Shown: one piece after another, positions 7,006 to 13,940 of the stretch
Layout: each line of letters begins with the position of its first letter
Position numbering within the stretch: the first letter of the stretch is position 1
Assembly: GCA_023410875.1 (NCBI GenBank)
Contig: JAEYPH010000034.1
Span: 1 to 14,049 of the forward strand
Source of the DNA: Bacillota bacterium
GTDB taxonomy: Bacteria; Bacillota; Clostridia; Christensenellales; UMGS416
DNA: 14,049 nt
Direction: 5' to 3'
The notes under the pieces: model-generated
What the model was told of the DNA's origin: nothing
The model's input: only the letters and a program-made list of their open reading frames with translations
The model's database searches: none
Program-made: the position numbers and the translations under genes

Positions 7006-7806
7006 TTAGCTGTCGCTCTCCGGAACGTCTGTCTGTTCGCCGGGCAAAGGAATGTCCCTGATCAAATCCTTGACGACCTCACCGCCGATGATGAGGCCCG
7101 CAACCGAGGGCACGAAGGAGATGCTGGCGGGGATCTGCCGGCGGATCGTGCAGGTGCGCTTGGTGCCCTTGGGGCACACGCAGTGCTTGGCGCAGCTCAA
7201 GCCCTCGGTCATGGCCGGCGTGCGTGGCGTCTCACGGGAGTACACGACCTTGCAGCCCTCCACACCCCGGCGGCGCAGCTCCGTGCGCATGACCCGCGCC
7301 AGCGGGCACACGGAGGTTTCGTAGATGTCCGCGACCTCAAAGCGCGTGGGGTCCAGCTTGTTGCCGGCGCCCATGCAACTGATCACCGGTATGCCCAGGC
7401 GCTTGGCGTTCATGATCAGGTCCAGCTTGGCTTTCACGGTGTCCATGGCGTCGATGATGTAGTCATAATCGGTGCGTACCAATTCCTGGGCGCAGTCCGG
7501 TAGATAGAACCGCTGATGGGTCTCCACCTGGGCGCGGGGGTTGATGTCCAGGATGCGCGCCTTCATCGCTTCCACCTTGGGTTGGCCCACGGTGCTGTGG
7601 GTCGCGTGCAGCTGGCGGTTCAGGTTTGTCAGGCAGATCAGGTCGTCGTCCACCAGCACGAAAGCGCCCACGCCGCAGCGGGCCAGCGCCTCCACCGCGT
7701 AGGTGCCTACGCCGCCGATGCCGAATATGGCAACCTTGCTGACGCTCAGGCGCTCCATGGCGGGTTTGCCCACCATCAGCTCGGTTCTGGAAAATTCATT
7801 GAGCAT
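7006..7806 (-). CDS. tcdA: tRNA threonylcarbamoyladenosine dehydratase (ThiF/E1-like)
   Basis: TcdA uses ATP to cyclise the t6A base at position 37 of ANN-decoding tRNAs to ct6A. The 266-residue protein is of normal family length. It has a nucleotide-binding GIGGVG (29-34), the conserved VDDD and NLNRQ segment with an adjacent PKVEAM, the IDAMDTVKAK region and a GAGNKLDP segment. Near the C-terminus there is a cluster of four Cys (CAKHCVCPKG...C) followed by RRQIPASISFVPSVAGL, as is usual in Firmicute versions and possibly metal-binding. GGAGA lies 5 bases before the ATG at 7806, and a strong promoter lies just upstream. The gene diverges from gtrA and is followed closely by the dehydrogenase gene. 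Other E1-like enzymes such as ThiF or MoeB are less likely given the C-terminal motif. Confidence 0.9.
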   Translation of the reverse strand: MLNEFSRTELMVGKPAMERLSVSKVAIFGIGGVGTYAVEALARCGVGAFVLVDDDLICLTNLNRQLHATHSTVGQPKVEAMKARILDINPRAQVETHQRFYLPDCAQELVRTDYDYIIDAMDTVKAKLDLIMNAKRLGIPVISCMGAGNKLDPTRFEVADIYETSVCPLARVMRTELRRRGVEGCKVVYSRETPRTPAMTEGLSCAKHCVCPKGTKRTCTIRRQIPASISFVPSVAGLIIGGEVVKDLIRDIPLPGEQTDVPESDS

Positions 7807-7838
7807 TGCGTTCTCCGTTCAAAAGCCTTGTCCGCATG

Positions 7839-7867
7839 AACATAACGCTACAAAATGCCCTTGTCAA
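7839..7867 (-). promoter_or_regulatory. Promoter of tcdA
   Basis: On the minus strand a perfect TTGACA (7867-7862), a 17-base spacer and TATGTT (7844-7839) form a strong sigma-A promoter. RNA would start near 7832, about 25 bases before the tcdA ATG. No other gene is near enough on this strand to be its first target. Confidence 0.75.
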
Positions 7868-7908
7868 GAGCGGGCGCGATGGGCAATCTATAACGTCGCT
7901 GCGCAAGG

Positions 7909-7937
7909 TTGCCTTTATACGCCTTGTATACTATAAT
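7909..7937 (+). promoter_or_regulatory. Promoter of the gtrA-family gene
   Basis: TTGCCT (7909-7914), a 17-base spacer and a perfect TATAAT (7932-7937) form a clear promoter, divergent from that of tcdA. RNA would start near 7944, which places the ATG at 7939 upstream of the transcript and argues against it as the start codon. Confidence 0.7.
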
Positions 7938-7970
7938 AATGATTTGGAATGAGCAACTATATAGCTTGAG

Positions 7971-7986
7971 AAAGGGCGTTTGCTTG
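7971..7986 (+). promoter_or_regulatory. RBS and TTG start of the gtrA-family gene
   Basis: AAAGGG (7971-7976) is followed after 7 bases by TTG (7984-7986). No ATG in this frame lies downstream of the predicted transcription start before the conserved protein begins, so TTG is the best start. Confidence 0.6.
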
Positions 7987-8496
7987 AAGACTCGTCTGCA
8001 GAACCTGATCAAAAATTTGTTCCATTACGGCATCGTGGGCGGCATCGCCGCGTTGGCCGAGTGGATTTCCTTCTATATCAGCAATGAGCCTCTGCACATC
8101 AACCACATGTGGTCTACGTGTATCGCGTTCGTCGCAGGTACAGCCACCAATTTCTTCCTGGCTTCGCGCTTCGTATTCAAGACCAGCAAATATACGCGTG
8201 CCGGAGAAGTGGCTCTGGTGTATCTGGTCAGCCTCGTGGGCCTGCTGTGCAACCTGGGCCTCATGCGGCTGTTTGTGGACACCTGGCAATGGTGGCCGAT
8301 GCTGTCCAAGATCCTTGCCACCGGTATCGTGTTCCTGTGGAACTTCCTGTCCCGGCGCTACCTGATCTACCGCGAGAAGGGCGGGGAGAAACGGTACGCC
8401 GCGAGGACAGCGCCCATCCGCCCGGCCCATGGAGCCGTATACCATGTGGCCCCGGCCGACGAGGCGCCGAAGGCCAAACAAACGGAAGAAGCCTAA
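7984..8496 (+). CDS. GtrA family membrane protein
   Basis: This 170-residue protein has four membrane helices (about residues 12-32, 42-66, 74-98 and 108-130) and a hydrophilic, basic C-terminal tail of about 40 residues. The pattern FHYGIVGGIAALAEW, the Asn-Phe in GTATNFFLASRFVF, and NFLSRRYLIY near the end of the fourth helix fit the GtrA family. These proteins are linked to moving polyprenyl-linked sugars across the membrane, or to cell-surface polysaccharide synthesis. No glycosyltransferase gene lies next to it here, so its substrate cannot be inferred. The gene has its own promoter and terminator and is probably monocistronic. The start is TTG 7984; upstream in-frame codons lie at or before the promoter's start point. 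Confidence 0.82.
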   Translation: MKTRLQNLIKNLFHYGIVGGIAALAEWISFYISNEPLHINHMWSTCIAFVAGTATNFFLASRFVFKTSKYTRAGEVALVYLVSLVGLLCNLGLMRLFVDTWQWWPMLSKILATGIVFLWNFLSRRYLIYREKGGEKRYAARTAPIRPAHGAVYHVAPADEAPKAKQTEEA

Positions 8497-8519
8497 GACA
8501 TAGATGGCCTGCAATCAAT

Positions 8520-8543
8520 CCCTCCTTACCGGAGGGTCTTTTT
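8520..8543 (+). terminator. Rho-independent terminator after the gtrA-family gene
   Basis: A perfect 6-bp stem, CCCTCC / GGAGGG, closes a five-base loop (8520-8536) and is followed by TCTTTTT. It lies 24 bases after the stop codon and isolates the gene from the transporter cluster. Confidence 0.8.
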
Positions 8544-8659
8544 GTTCCTATCCAATCATCTCCTTTTACATGCTCTTAAATGCTTGCTTACCCGCTAACA
8601 CATAATCGAGTCAACAGAACAATATGATAATTCCATACATCCTATGGGAGGTTTGCTGC

Positions 8660-10414
8660 ATGAAAAAGGAAAGACGGCTGGGCTTCGTGCTGATTGCGGC
8701 GCTTATGCTGCTCTCGCTTGCGGCCTGTGCCACAAATCCCACACCCGCTGCGTCCACCCCTGCGGCTTCCACGGCCGCAAGCACGCCCTCGGCACAAGCT
8801 GCGACCACCGTGGCGGAAACCACCGCGCCGCCTGTGGAGCCCACCGGTGACGGCGACATCCTGTCTCCCTACGGCAAATACGCCGAGCCCATCACCATTT
8901 CTCTGCCCAAAGGCGCGTCGGCCGACCCTCGCTTCGCGCAGGGCGACACGATCGACAACAACTGCCTGACCCGCATCATCAAGGATAAACTGAACATCAT
9001 TGTGAAAATCGCGTGGGAAGTGGAGTCCAGCGAATATGTCAACAAGCTGTCGCTGAACATCGCCTCCAACGACCTGCCGGACGCTTTTACGCTGTATGCG
9101 CCCAACAACTATCTGGTCTACAAGCAGCTTGTGGAGAACGACATGCTGGCCGACCTGTCTGAGGCCTATGAGAAGTGCGCCGGCGACTACATGCACAAGA
9201 CGTTCAACTCCTTCCAGGAGAAGAACCTTGAGCCCTTCCGGGAAGACGGCAAGCTGATGGGCATCGCCGGCGGTTTCTACGGCTATGAGCACAACCTGCT
9301 GTGGGTTCGAACCGATTGGCTCAAGCAATACAACCTGCCCGAACCAAAGACGATGGACGATGTCGTGAACATCGCCAAGACCTTCGTTGAAAAGAACGCC
9401 GGCGGCAAGGGTAATGTCGGTCTGGTAATGGAGCCCAAGTACCCCGCCAGCAGTAATATGTATGCCGGAACGGCTGTCTTCGGCGCGTTCCACGCCTACC
9501 CAAAAACATGGATCAAGGATGCCAGCGGCAAGGTCGTATGGGGCAGCGTGGCGCCGGAGATGAAGGCCGCCCTGCAGGTGCTGGCCGACTGGTACAAGAA
9601 CGGGGTCATCGACAAACAGTTCCCGACCCGTACGGCCAGCGGCGCCGTGGATGCCCTGGTAAAGGACGGCCAGTGCGGCATCTTCTTCGCCCCGTGGTGG
9701 TTCCCCTATGTGGCGTTCCCGGATTTCCCGAAGAACAACCCCGACGGTGATCTCGTGGCCTTCAACGCTCCGCAGGATTCCGCCGGCAAATACAACATTC
9801 TTTGGCCGGGCCCCGCGAATACGGTCATCTGCGTCAACAAGAACTATGAGCACCCCGAGGCGGTCGTCAAGATGCTCAACGTGGAGTTCGACGCCTGGAG
9901 AGGCATCGATCCGGCCCTCTACGAGCTCATCCGGCCCTCGCTGGACGCCGGAACCGACTGGACCTATCTGTTCCCGACCAGCGGCGTGAACCTGGAGTTC
10001 GCCGACTGCATCCCGAACGTCGGCTTCCTGACGAAGAACTACATCGACAATGGCAAACTGGAAGGCAAGCCCGGCGTGTTCCATTCAACCTTTGACCAGA
10101 ACCTAGCCAAGGGCGCCAAAAAGTGGGTGGACACGAAGTCGCTGGACGACTCCGGCTGGTTGGATTATCACGCCAGGTATCAGGCTTCCAACATCGTAGC
10201 CAATCCCGAAGTGCAGATCACCTATCCGGCGTTCTCGTTCTCCACGAAGTCCATGGTAGACCTGAAGGCCAACCTGGATAAAATGGAAGACGAGGTCATG
10301 CTTCAGATCATCATCGGTGAGAAGCCGGTGGATTTCTTCGACACCTTCGTTTCCGATTGGTACAAGCAGGGCGGCGACACCATCACCGCCGAGGTCGCGG
10401 AGTTGGTCAAATAA
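8660..10414 (+). CDS. ABC transporter extracellular solute-binding lipoprotein (LplA-like)
   Basis: This 584-residue protein captures a solute outside the membrane for the two permeases encoded next. A lipoprotein signal is clear: basic MKKERR, a hydrophobic core, and a lipobox LAAC with Cys23 as the lipidation site. A low-complexity Ala/Thr/Pro linker (about 25-62) separates the anchor from the globular domain. The long mature domain, with a two-lobe character and many aromatic residues, fits the family 1 carbohydrate-binding proteins that pair with LplB/LplC permeases; an oligosaccharide substrate is likely but not shown. ATG 8660 has GGGAGG 8 bases upstream. The 116-base gap before it holds a -10-like TATGAT at 8623-8628 but no convincing -35, so its promoter may need an activator. 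Confidence 0.88.
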   Translation: MKKERRLGFVLIAALMLLSLAACATNPTPAASTPAASTAASTPSAQAATTVAETTAPPVEPTGDGDILSPYGKYAEPITISLPKGASADPRFAQGDTIDNNCLTRIIKDKLNIIVKIAWEVESSEYVNKLSLNIASNDLPDAFTLYAPNNYLVYKQLVENDMLADLSEAYEKCAGDYMHKTFNSFQEKNLEPFREDGKLMGIAGGFYGYEHNLLWVRTDWLKQYNLPEPKTMDDVVNIAKTFVEKNAGGKGNVGLVMEPKYPASSNMYAGTAVFGAFHAYPKTWIKDASGKVVWGSVAPEMKAALQVLADWYKNGVIDKQFPTRTASGAVDALVKDGQCGIFFAPWWFPYVAFPDFPKNNPDGDLVAFNAPQDSAGKYNILWPGPANTVICVNKNYEHPEAVVKMLNVEFDAWRGIDPALYELIRPSLDAGTDWTYLFPTSGVNLEFADCIPNVGFLTKNYIDNGKLEGKPGVFHSTFDQNLAKGAKKWVDTKSLDDSGWLDYHARYQASNIVANPEVQITYPAFSFSTKSMVDLKANLDKMEDEVMLQIIIGEKPVDFFDTFVSDWYKQGGDTITAEVAELVK

Positions 10415-10425
10415 ACGGTCTATTA

Positions 10426-10578
10426 GAGGCTGTCGCGTTACGCACTGGCAACGATATTCAACAGATGGGCCGAAGGTTTCCAAAGGGCGATCGGAAAGCC
10501 CTTTGGTCGCGCCCAGGGGCGCGAATCCTTCCCCCTAGTGATGGGATATGTGCTTTGTGAGCTTAGCGCGACAGCCTC
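10426..10578. repeat. 153-bp terminal-inverted-repeat element (MITE-like) with internal hairpins
   Basis: The ends form an imperfect inverted repeat: GAGGCTGTCGCGTTA (10426-10440) matches the reverse complement of 10564-10578 at 14 of 15 positions. Inside are a perfect 9-bp stem CCAAAGGGC/GCCCTTTGG (10480-10488 with 10498-10506) and directly after it an 8-bp stem TCGCGCCC/GGGCGCGA (10507-10514 with 10517-10524). GAAGG (10473-10477) can pair with CCTTC (10527-10531) to enclose both in a three-way junction. Nothing coding is seen inside. Removing it would leave an ordinary 57-base gap between the binding-protein stop and the permease start, which suggests insertion. No target duplication is obvious. 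The ends resemble those of transposase-mobilised elements, but the family is not identified. Confidence 0.7.
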
Positions 10579-10610
10579 GCCATTGCTTTCTGAGGAGGTT
10601 CTATGGAACC

Positions 10611-10627
10611 GGAGGTCATTGGCGATG
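10611..10627 (+). promoter_or_regulatory. RBS and ATG of the first permease
   Basis: GGAGGT (10611-10616) lies 8 bases before ATG 10625. This sets the permease start well inside the longer open frame that begins at 10538, part of which runs through the inverted-repeat element. Confidence 0.75.
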
Positions 10628-11515
10628 CGAAACAAAAAGCATGAGATACACTACAATGTGATGATGATCCCGGCCATGGCGTTTTTGTTTGTCTTCAACA
10701 TCATACCCATGTTCGGTATCGTGATCGCCTTTCAAAGGTTTATTCCGGCCAAAGGCGTGTTCGGTTCGCCGTTCGTGGGCATGGCCAACTTCGAGAAGCT
10801 GCTGCTGTTCCCCGATGTGGGGCAGGTGTTCTACAACACCGTGACCATCGCTTTGGCAAAAATCGTATTGGGCTTGGTGATACCGGTCCTTTTCGCGCTG
10901 CTGCTCAACGAGACCCGGTTCAGGTTCTTCAAAAGAACCGTGCAGACCATCGTGTATCTGCCGTACTTCCTGTCCTGGGTCGTTCTGGCCGTCATGTTCA
11001 ACAACGTCTTCTCCTATACGGGCATCGTCAACCTGATTACACAGGCGTTTGGGCAGGAGCCGGTCATGTTCATGATCAACAACTCCGCGTTCAAGCCCAT
11101 CATCATATTCACCGACGTTTGGAAGAACTTCGGTTATGGGGCCATCATCTATCTGGCTGCCATCACCAACATCGACCCCAGCCTCTATGAGGCCGCGGAC
11201 ATCGACGGCGCCAACCGGCTGCAAAAGATTCTGTATGTAACGCTGCCGTCGATCCTTTCCACCGTAATCCTGATGGCTACGCTTTCGCTGGGCAATGTGC
11301 TCAACGCCGGATTCGAGCAGATCTTCGCCATGGCCACCCCGTTGGTCTATAAGTCCAGCGACATCATAGACACCTATGTGTACCGCATGGGTCTGATCAA
11401 CCTGCAGTTCAGCTTTGCCACGGCGGTGGGCCTGCTGAAGTCCGTCGTCAGCTTCATCCTGATCGTGCTGTCCTACATTCTCGCGGACCGATATGCCGGC
11501 TATAGAATTTTTTAG
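10625..11515 (+). CDS. ABC transporter permease, LplB type
   Basis: This 296-residue inner-membrane protein forms half of the import channel. About six membrane helices are visible, starting with MMIPAMAFLFVFNIIPMFGIV near residues 12-32. The cytoplasmic coupling motif begins YEAADIDGAN, with Glu189-Ala-Ala and Gly195, and is followed by the usual VTLPSI, where the shared ATPase docks. The N-terminus is short and basic, as in LplB relatives, and the length is normal. The stop codon TAG overlaps the possible GTG start of the next permease, implying translational coupling. No ATPase gene lies in the cluster, so a multitasking MsmX-like ATPase encoded elsewhere is likely. The substrate is probably the sugar bound by the upstream lipoprotein. 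Confidence 0.9.
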   Translation: MRNKKHEIHYNVMMIPAMAFLFVFNIIPMFGIVIAFQRFIPAKGVFGSPFVGMANFEKLLLFPDVGQVFYNTVTIALAKIVLGLVIPVLFALLLNETRFRFFKRTVQTIVYLPYFLSWVVLAVMFNNVFSYTGIVNLITQAFGQEPVMFMINNSAFKPIIIFTDVWKNFGYGAIIYLAAITNIDPSLYEAADIDGANRLQKILYVTLPSILSTVILMATLSLGNVLNAGFEQIFAMATPLVYKSSDIIDTYVYRMGLINLQFSFATAVGLLKSVVSFILIVLSYILADRYAGYRIF

Positions 11516-12411
11516 TGAGCGTGAGAAAGATGCATAGGAAGATACAGCTCTACGACATCATCATAGCCCTCGCGCTGGCATTGATCGCCTTCACCTGCGT
11601 GATCCCGATCCTCAACGCCATCGCCATCTCCTTCAGCGACAAGACCAGCGCAGCGGTGGGGCGGGTCGTGTTCTGGCCCATCAACTTCAACGTGTCCTCC
11701 TACATACAGATTCTGCAGGAGGGCCGTTTCTTTACCGCCTTTGGCATTTCCATCCAGCGGGTTCTGCTGGGCGGCCTTGTCAATGTGGCGCTGGTCATCT
11801 TGACTGCATTTCCGCTGTCCAAGGACCCCAGGGTATTCCGCCAGCGCAACGTCTATATGTGGATCATCGTCTTCACGATGCTCTTCAACGGCGGTCTGAT
11901 CCCCACGTTCATCCTGGTTAAGAGCCTCAACCTGCTGGATTCCATCTGGTCGCTGATCCTGCCCGGCGCGGTGCCGGTGTTCAGCGTCATCATACTCATG
12001 AACTTTTTCAAAGGCATTCCCAAGTCGCTGGAAGAGGCTGCGATCGTGGATGGCGCCAACCCGCTGACCGTTTTGGTGCGCGTGTTCGTGCCGCTGGCGC
12101 TGCCGTCCATCGCAACCATCACGCTGTTTTCCATCGTCGGCCACTGGAACGCCTTCTTTGACGGCAAGATTTTCATCAACACACTGCTCAAGCAACCGCT
12201 TTCAACCTACATCCAGTCGCTTACCGTTGAGCTCAATTTCCAAACCATGCAAAGCTTGAAGCCCGAAGAAATCATCCGCCGCCTGGAGATGAGCAACCTG
12301 ACGTTCAACTCCGCCAAGGTTGTCGTGTCCATGCTGCCGATCCTGGTCATCTACCCGCTTCTGCAGAAATACTTCGTCACCGGCATCGTCATGGGCGCAG
12401 TCAAAGAATAA
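11515..12411 (+). CDS. ABC transporter permease, LplC/CarB type
   Basis: This 298-residue protein is the second channel subunit. It begins with a short basic segment and a YDIIIALALALIAFTCVIPILNAIAISFSD helix region typical of the LplC group, has about six membrane helices, and carries the coupling motif EEAAIVDGAN (Glu173-Glu174-Ala-Ala, Gly180) followed by VPLALPSI. The start is uncertain: GTG 11515 overlaps the previous stop (TAGTG), and in-frame GTG 11521 and ATG 11530 are alternatives; none has a good Shine-Dalgarno, which fits translation coupled to the upstream gene. The C-terminus YPLLQKYFVTGIVMGAVKE is the usual family ending. Together with the first permease and the lipoprotein it forms an importer that lacks only the ATPase. 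Confidence 0.9.
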   Translation: MSVRKMHRKIQLYDIIIALALALIAFTCVIPILNAIAISFSDKTSAAVGRVVFWPINFNVSSYIQILQEGRFFTAFGISIQRVLLGGLVNVALVILTAFPLSKDPRVFRQRNVYMWIIVFTMLFNGGLIPTFILVKSLNLLDSIWSLILPGAVPVFSVIILMNFFKGIPKSLEEAAIVDGANPLTVLVRVFVPLALPSIATITLFSIVGHWNAFFDGKIFINTLLKQPLSTYIQSLTVELNFQTMQSLKPEEIIRRLEMSNLTFNSAKVVVSMLPILVIYPLLQKYFVTGIVMGAVKE

Positions 12412-12460
12412 CACTGATATTGTTTGCATTTTTCCCGAAGCCTGGCAATTCCGGAAATGA

Positions 12461-12475
12461 AATGTCAATGACATT
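12461..12475. promoter_or_regulatory. 15-bp palindrome upstream of the hydrolase promoter
   Basis: AATGTCA-A-TGACATT is a perfect inverted repeat with a one-base centre. It lies 22 bases before the -35 box of the hydrolase promoter, a position suited to a transcriptional activator. No regulator gene is nearby, so the binding protein is unknown. Confidence 0.4.
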
Positions 12476-12496
12476 CAGAATAGGTAACACTTGCAT

Positions 12497-12525
12497 TTGG
12501 CAAATCATATTTTATCGTTTATATT
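12497..12525 (+). promoter_or_regulatory. Promoter of the GH20-like hydrolase gene
   Basis: TTGGCA (12497-12502), a 17-base spacer and TATATT (12520-12525) form a good sigma-A promoter in the 172-base gap after the permease. A perfect palindrome, ATTTG-G-CAAAT (12496-12506), covers the -35 box and could be a repressor site. RNA would start near 12532, about 50 bases before the ATG. Confidence 0.6.
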
Positions 12526-12583
12526 GTAGAAGCAGGATGAATTGCCATGCTGCAAGTTTTTGAACCAAAGAAAGGACACGCCG

Positions 12584-13885
12584 ATGAAGAAGTTCATCCA
12601 ACCGCCCATGCTGGCGGCGCTGGCTGCGGCGTTGGTCTTGGTTGTCGGCTTCACCGCGCCGGCAGACAAGCCTGCGCTGCTGGCGGCCGGCGGATCGCTG
12701 CTGACACCGGCGCCCAGCGCTTCTTATACACCCGCTGCTTCGCCCACACCCACGGCAACACCTGCTCCTGATGCCACGGTACAAACTCAGGCAGCAGCTG
12801 CGACCCTGGCTCCGCAGCCGGCCGCCACCATGGCGGCCAGCGCATCGCCCGCGCCCACGGCAACGCCGGCGCCGGATACTGCGATCTCCCAGGGCCAAAC
12901 GGTGAAAGCGCTGCACATCAACGTATATGACCGGGAAAACCTGCGAGCTCTGGGCAACGCCGCTCAAAAGGAGCTCGCGCCAATGGGTATCAACACGCTG
13001 ATCGTAGAGATCGACGACCGTTTTCAGTTTCAGAGCGATCCCAAGATATCCGCAGGGGACATCACTGCCGACGATGCCCGTGCCTTTGCCAAGCAAGTCC
13101 GGGATGCAGGCATCGACGTGATTCCGCTGTATAACTCTCTTGGGCATCAGGGCGCCGGCGGGCAGCGCAACGCGCTGCTCAAGGTCTATCCGGAATTCGA
13201 TGAAACGCCCGACGTGCCCGTAAGCGCCGGCCTGCCGGAATTCTATACGCCGGCCTGGTGCCCTTCCAACGACGCCGTGTACGACGTCGTGCTGCCGGCC
13301 ATCGACGAGCTGGTCAACGCCTTCGGCGCGACGACGTTCCATGTGGGTATGGACGAGGTGTTCGAGATGGGCAAGTGCTCGAAGTGCGAGGGCAAATCCA
13401 CTGCCGAGCTGTTTGCGGCCACGGCACAGCGGCTGCACGGCCATCTGCAGGCCCGTGGCGTACGCATGATGATGTGGGGCGACCGGCTGCTGAACAGCAA
13501 GGACGTGCGCCACACCTGGGAGGGCAGCGCCAACGGCACCGACAAGGCCATCACGATGCTGCCCCGCGACATTATCATCGCCGACTGGCACTATGAGAAG
13601 GGGCCTTATCCTTCTACGGGAATCCTGCTGGAAGCGGGCTACCAGCGGGTGCTGCCCGCCGTGTGGAAGGACAAGGACAATGCCTTGCGCTTCGTGCGCT
13701 CCGCCGAGGCGCAGGCTGACGAGTATGACAAGGAGTCCGCTGTAAATGGAGCCATCGTGACCGTGTGGAGCGTGCCGCCGGTGCGCTTGGATGCGGTGTT
13801 CCATTCGCCGGATAAGGAGCTCAACGCCGCCGAAGAGGGCTTGCGCGACACCCTCCGGGCGGTGCTTGGGGAATACAAGAAATAG
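12584..13885 (+). CDS. Secreted GH20-like glycoside hydrolase (beta-N-acetylhexosaminidase-like)
   Basis: This 433-residue protein has a signal or anchor helix (about residues 3-26), then a Pro/Thr/Ala linker (about 35-103) with a repeated SPxPTATPAPD block at 53-63 and 88-98. The catalytic domain fills about 105-430. It is read as a TIM barrel: strands with ALHINVYDR, INTLIVEIDDRF, IDVIPLYNSLGHQ and TTFHVGMDEVF. His253-Val-Gly-Met-Asp257-Glu258 matches the GH20 HxGxDE motif, where Asp and Glu are the catalytic pair, and MMWGDRL follows later as in GH20. GH20 enzymes release terminal hexosamines. No lipobox Cys is seen, so it is secreted or held by an uncleaved N-terminal helix. The GH20 N-terminal accessory domain is absent. 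AAAGGA lies before ATG 12584; upstream in-frame codons have no ribosome site. It follows the importer genes and may feed them. Confidence 0.75.
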   Translation: MKKFIQPPMLAALAAALVLVVGFTAPADKPALLAAGGSLLTPAPSASYTPAASPTPTATPAPDATVQTQAAAATLAPQPAATMAASASPAPTATPAPDTAISQGQTVKALHINVYDRENLRALGNAAQKELAPMGINTLIVEIDDRFQFQSDPKISAGDITADDARAFAKQVRDAGIDVIPLYNSLGHQGAGGQRNALLKVYPEFDETPDVPVSAGLPEFYTPAWCPSNDAVYDVVLPAIDELVNAFGATTFHVGMDEVFEMGKCSKCEGKSTAELFAATAQRLHGHLQARGVRMMMWGDRLLNSKDVRHTWEGSANGTDKAITMLPRDIIIADWHYEKGPYPSTGILLEAGYQRVLPAVWKDKDNALRFVRSAEAQADEYDKESAVNGAIVTVWSVPPVRLDAVFHSPDKELNAAEEGLRDTLRAVLGEYKK

Positions 13886-13901
13886 AGAAAGCAGAGACTG
13901 A

Positions 13902-13930
13902 GGGTCGTTCCAGCGAACGGCCCTTTTTTT
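13902..13930 (+). terminator. Rho-independent terminator after the hydrolase gene
   Basis: A 9-bp stem GGGTCGTTC / GAACGGCCC with one T-G wobble and the loop CAGC (13902-13923) is followed by seven T. It lies 16 bases after the stop and closes the carbohydrate cluster. Confidence 0.9.
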
Positions 13931-13940
13931 GTGAAACGAA

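Noticed and set aside
8565..8631. Promoter for the binding-protein gene (TTTACA, TTGCTT, TATGAT fragments)
   Set aside because: No pair of -35 and -10 boxes has acceptable spacing; only the isolated -10-like TATGAT is noted in the gene entry.
8642..10084. 480-codon open frame on the minus strand opposite the binding protein
   Set aside because: No motif or ribosome site; the plus strand has a lipobox and a full solute-binding protein.
10538..10624. N-terminal extension of the first permease
   Set aside because: The frame is open, but the extension runs through the inverted-repeat element and has no ribosome site; GGAGGT before ATG 10625 and family length favour the shorter protein.
12512..13804. 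430-codon open frame on the minus strand opposite the hydrolase
   Set aside because: Arg/Gly/His-rich low-complexity shadow; the plus strand has the signal helix and the HxGxDE motif.
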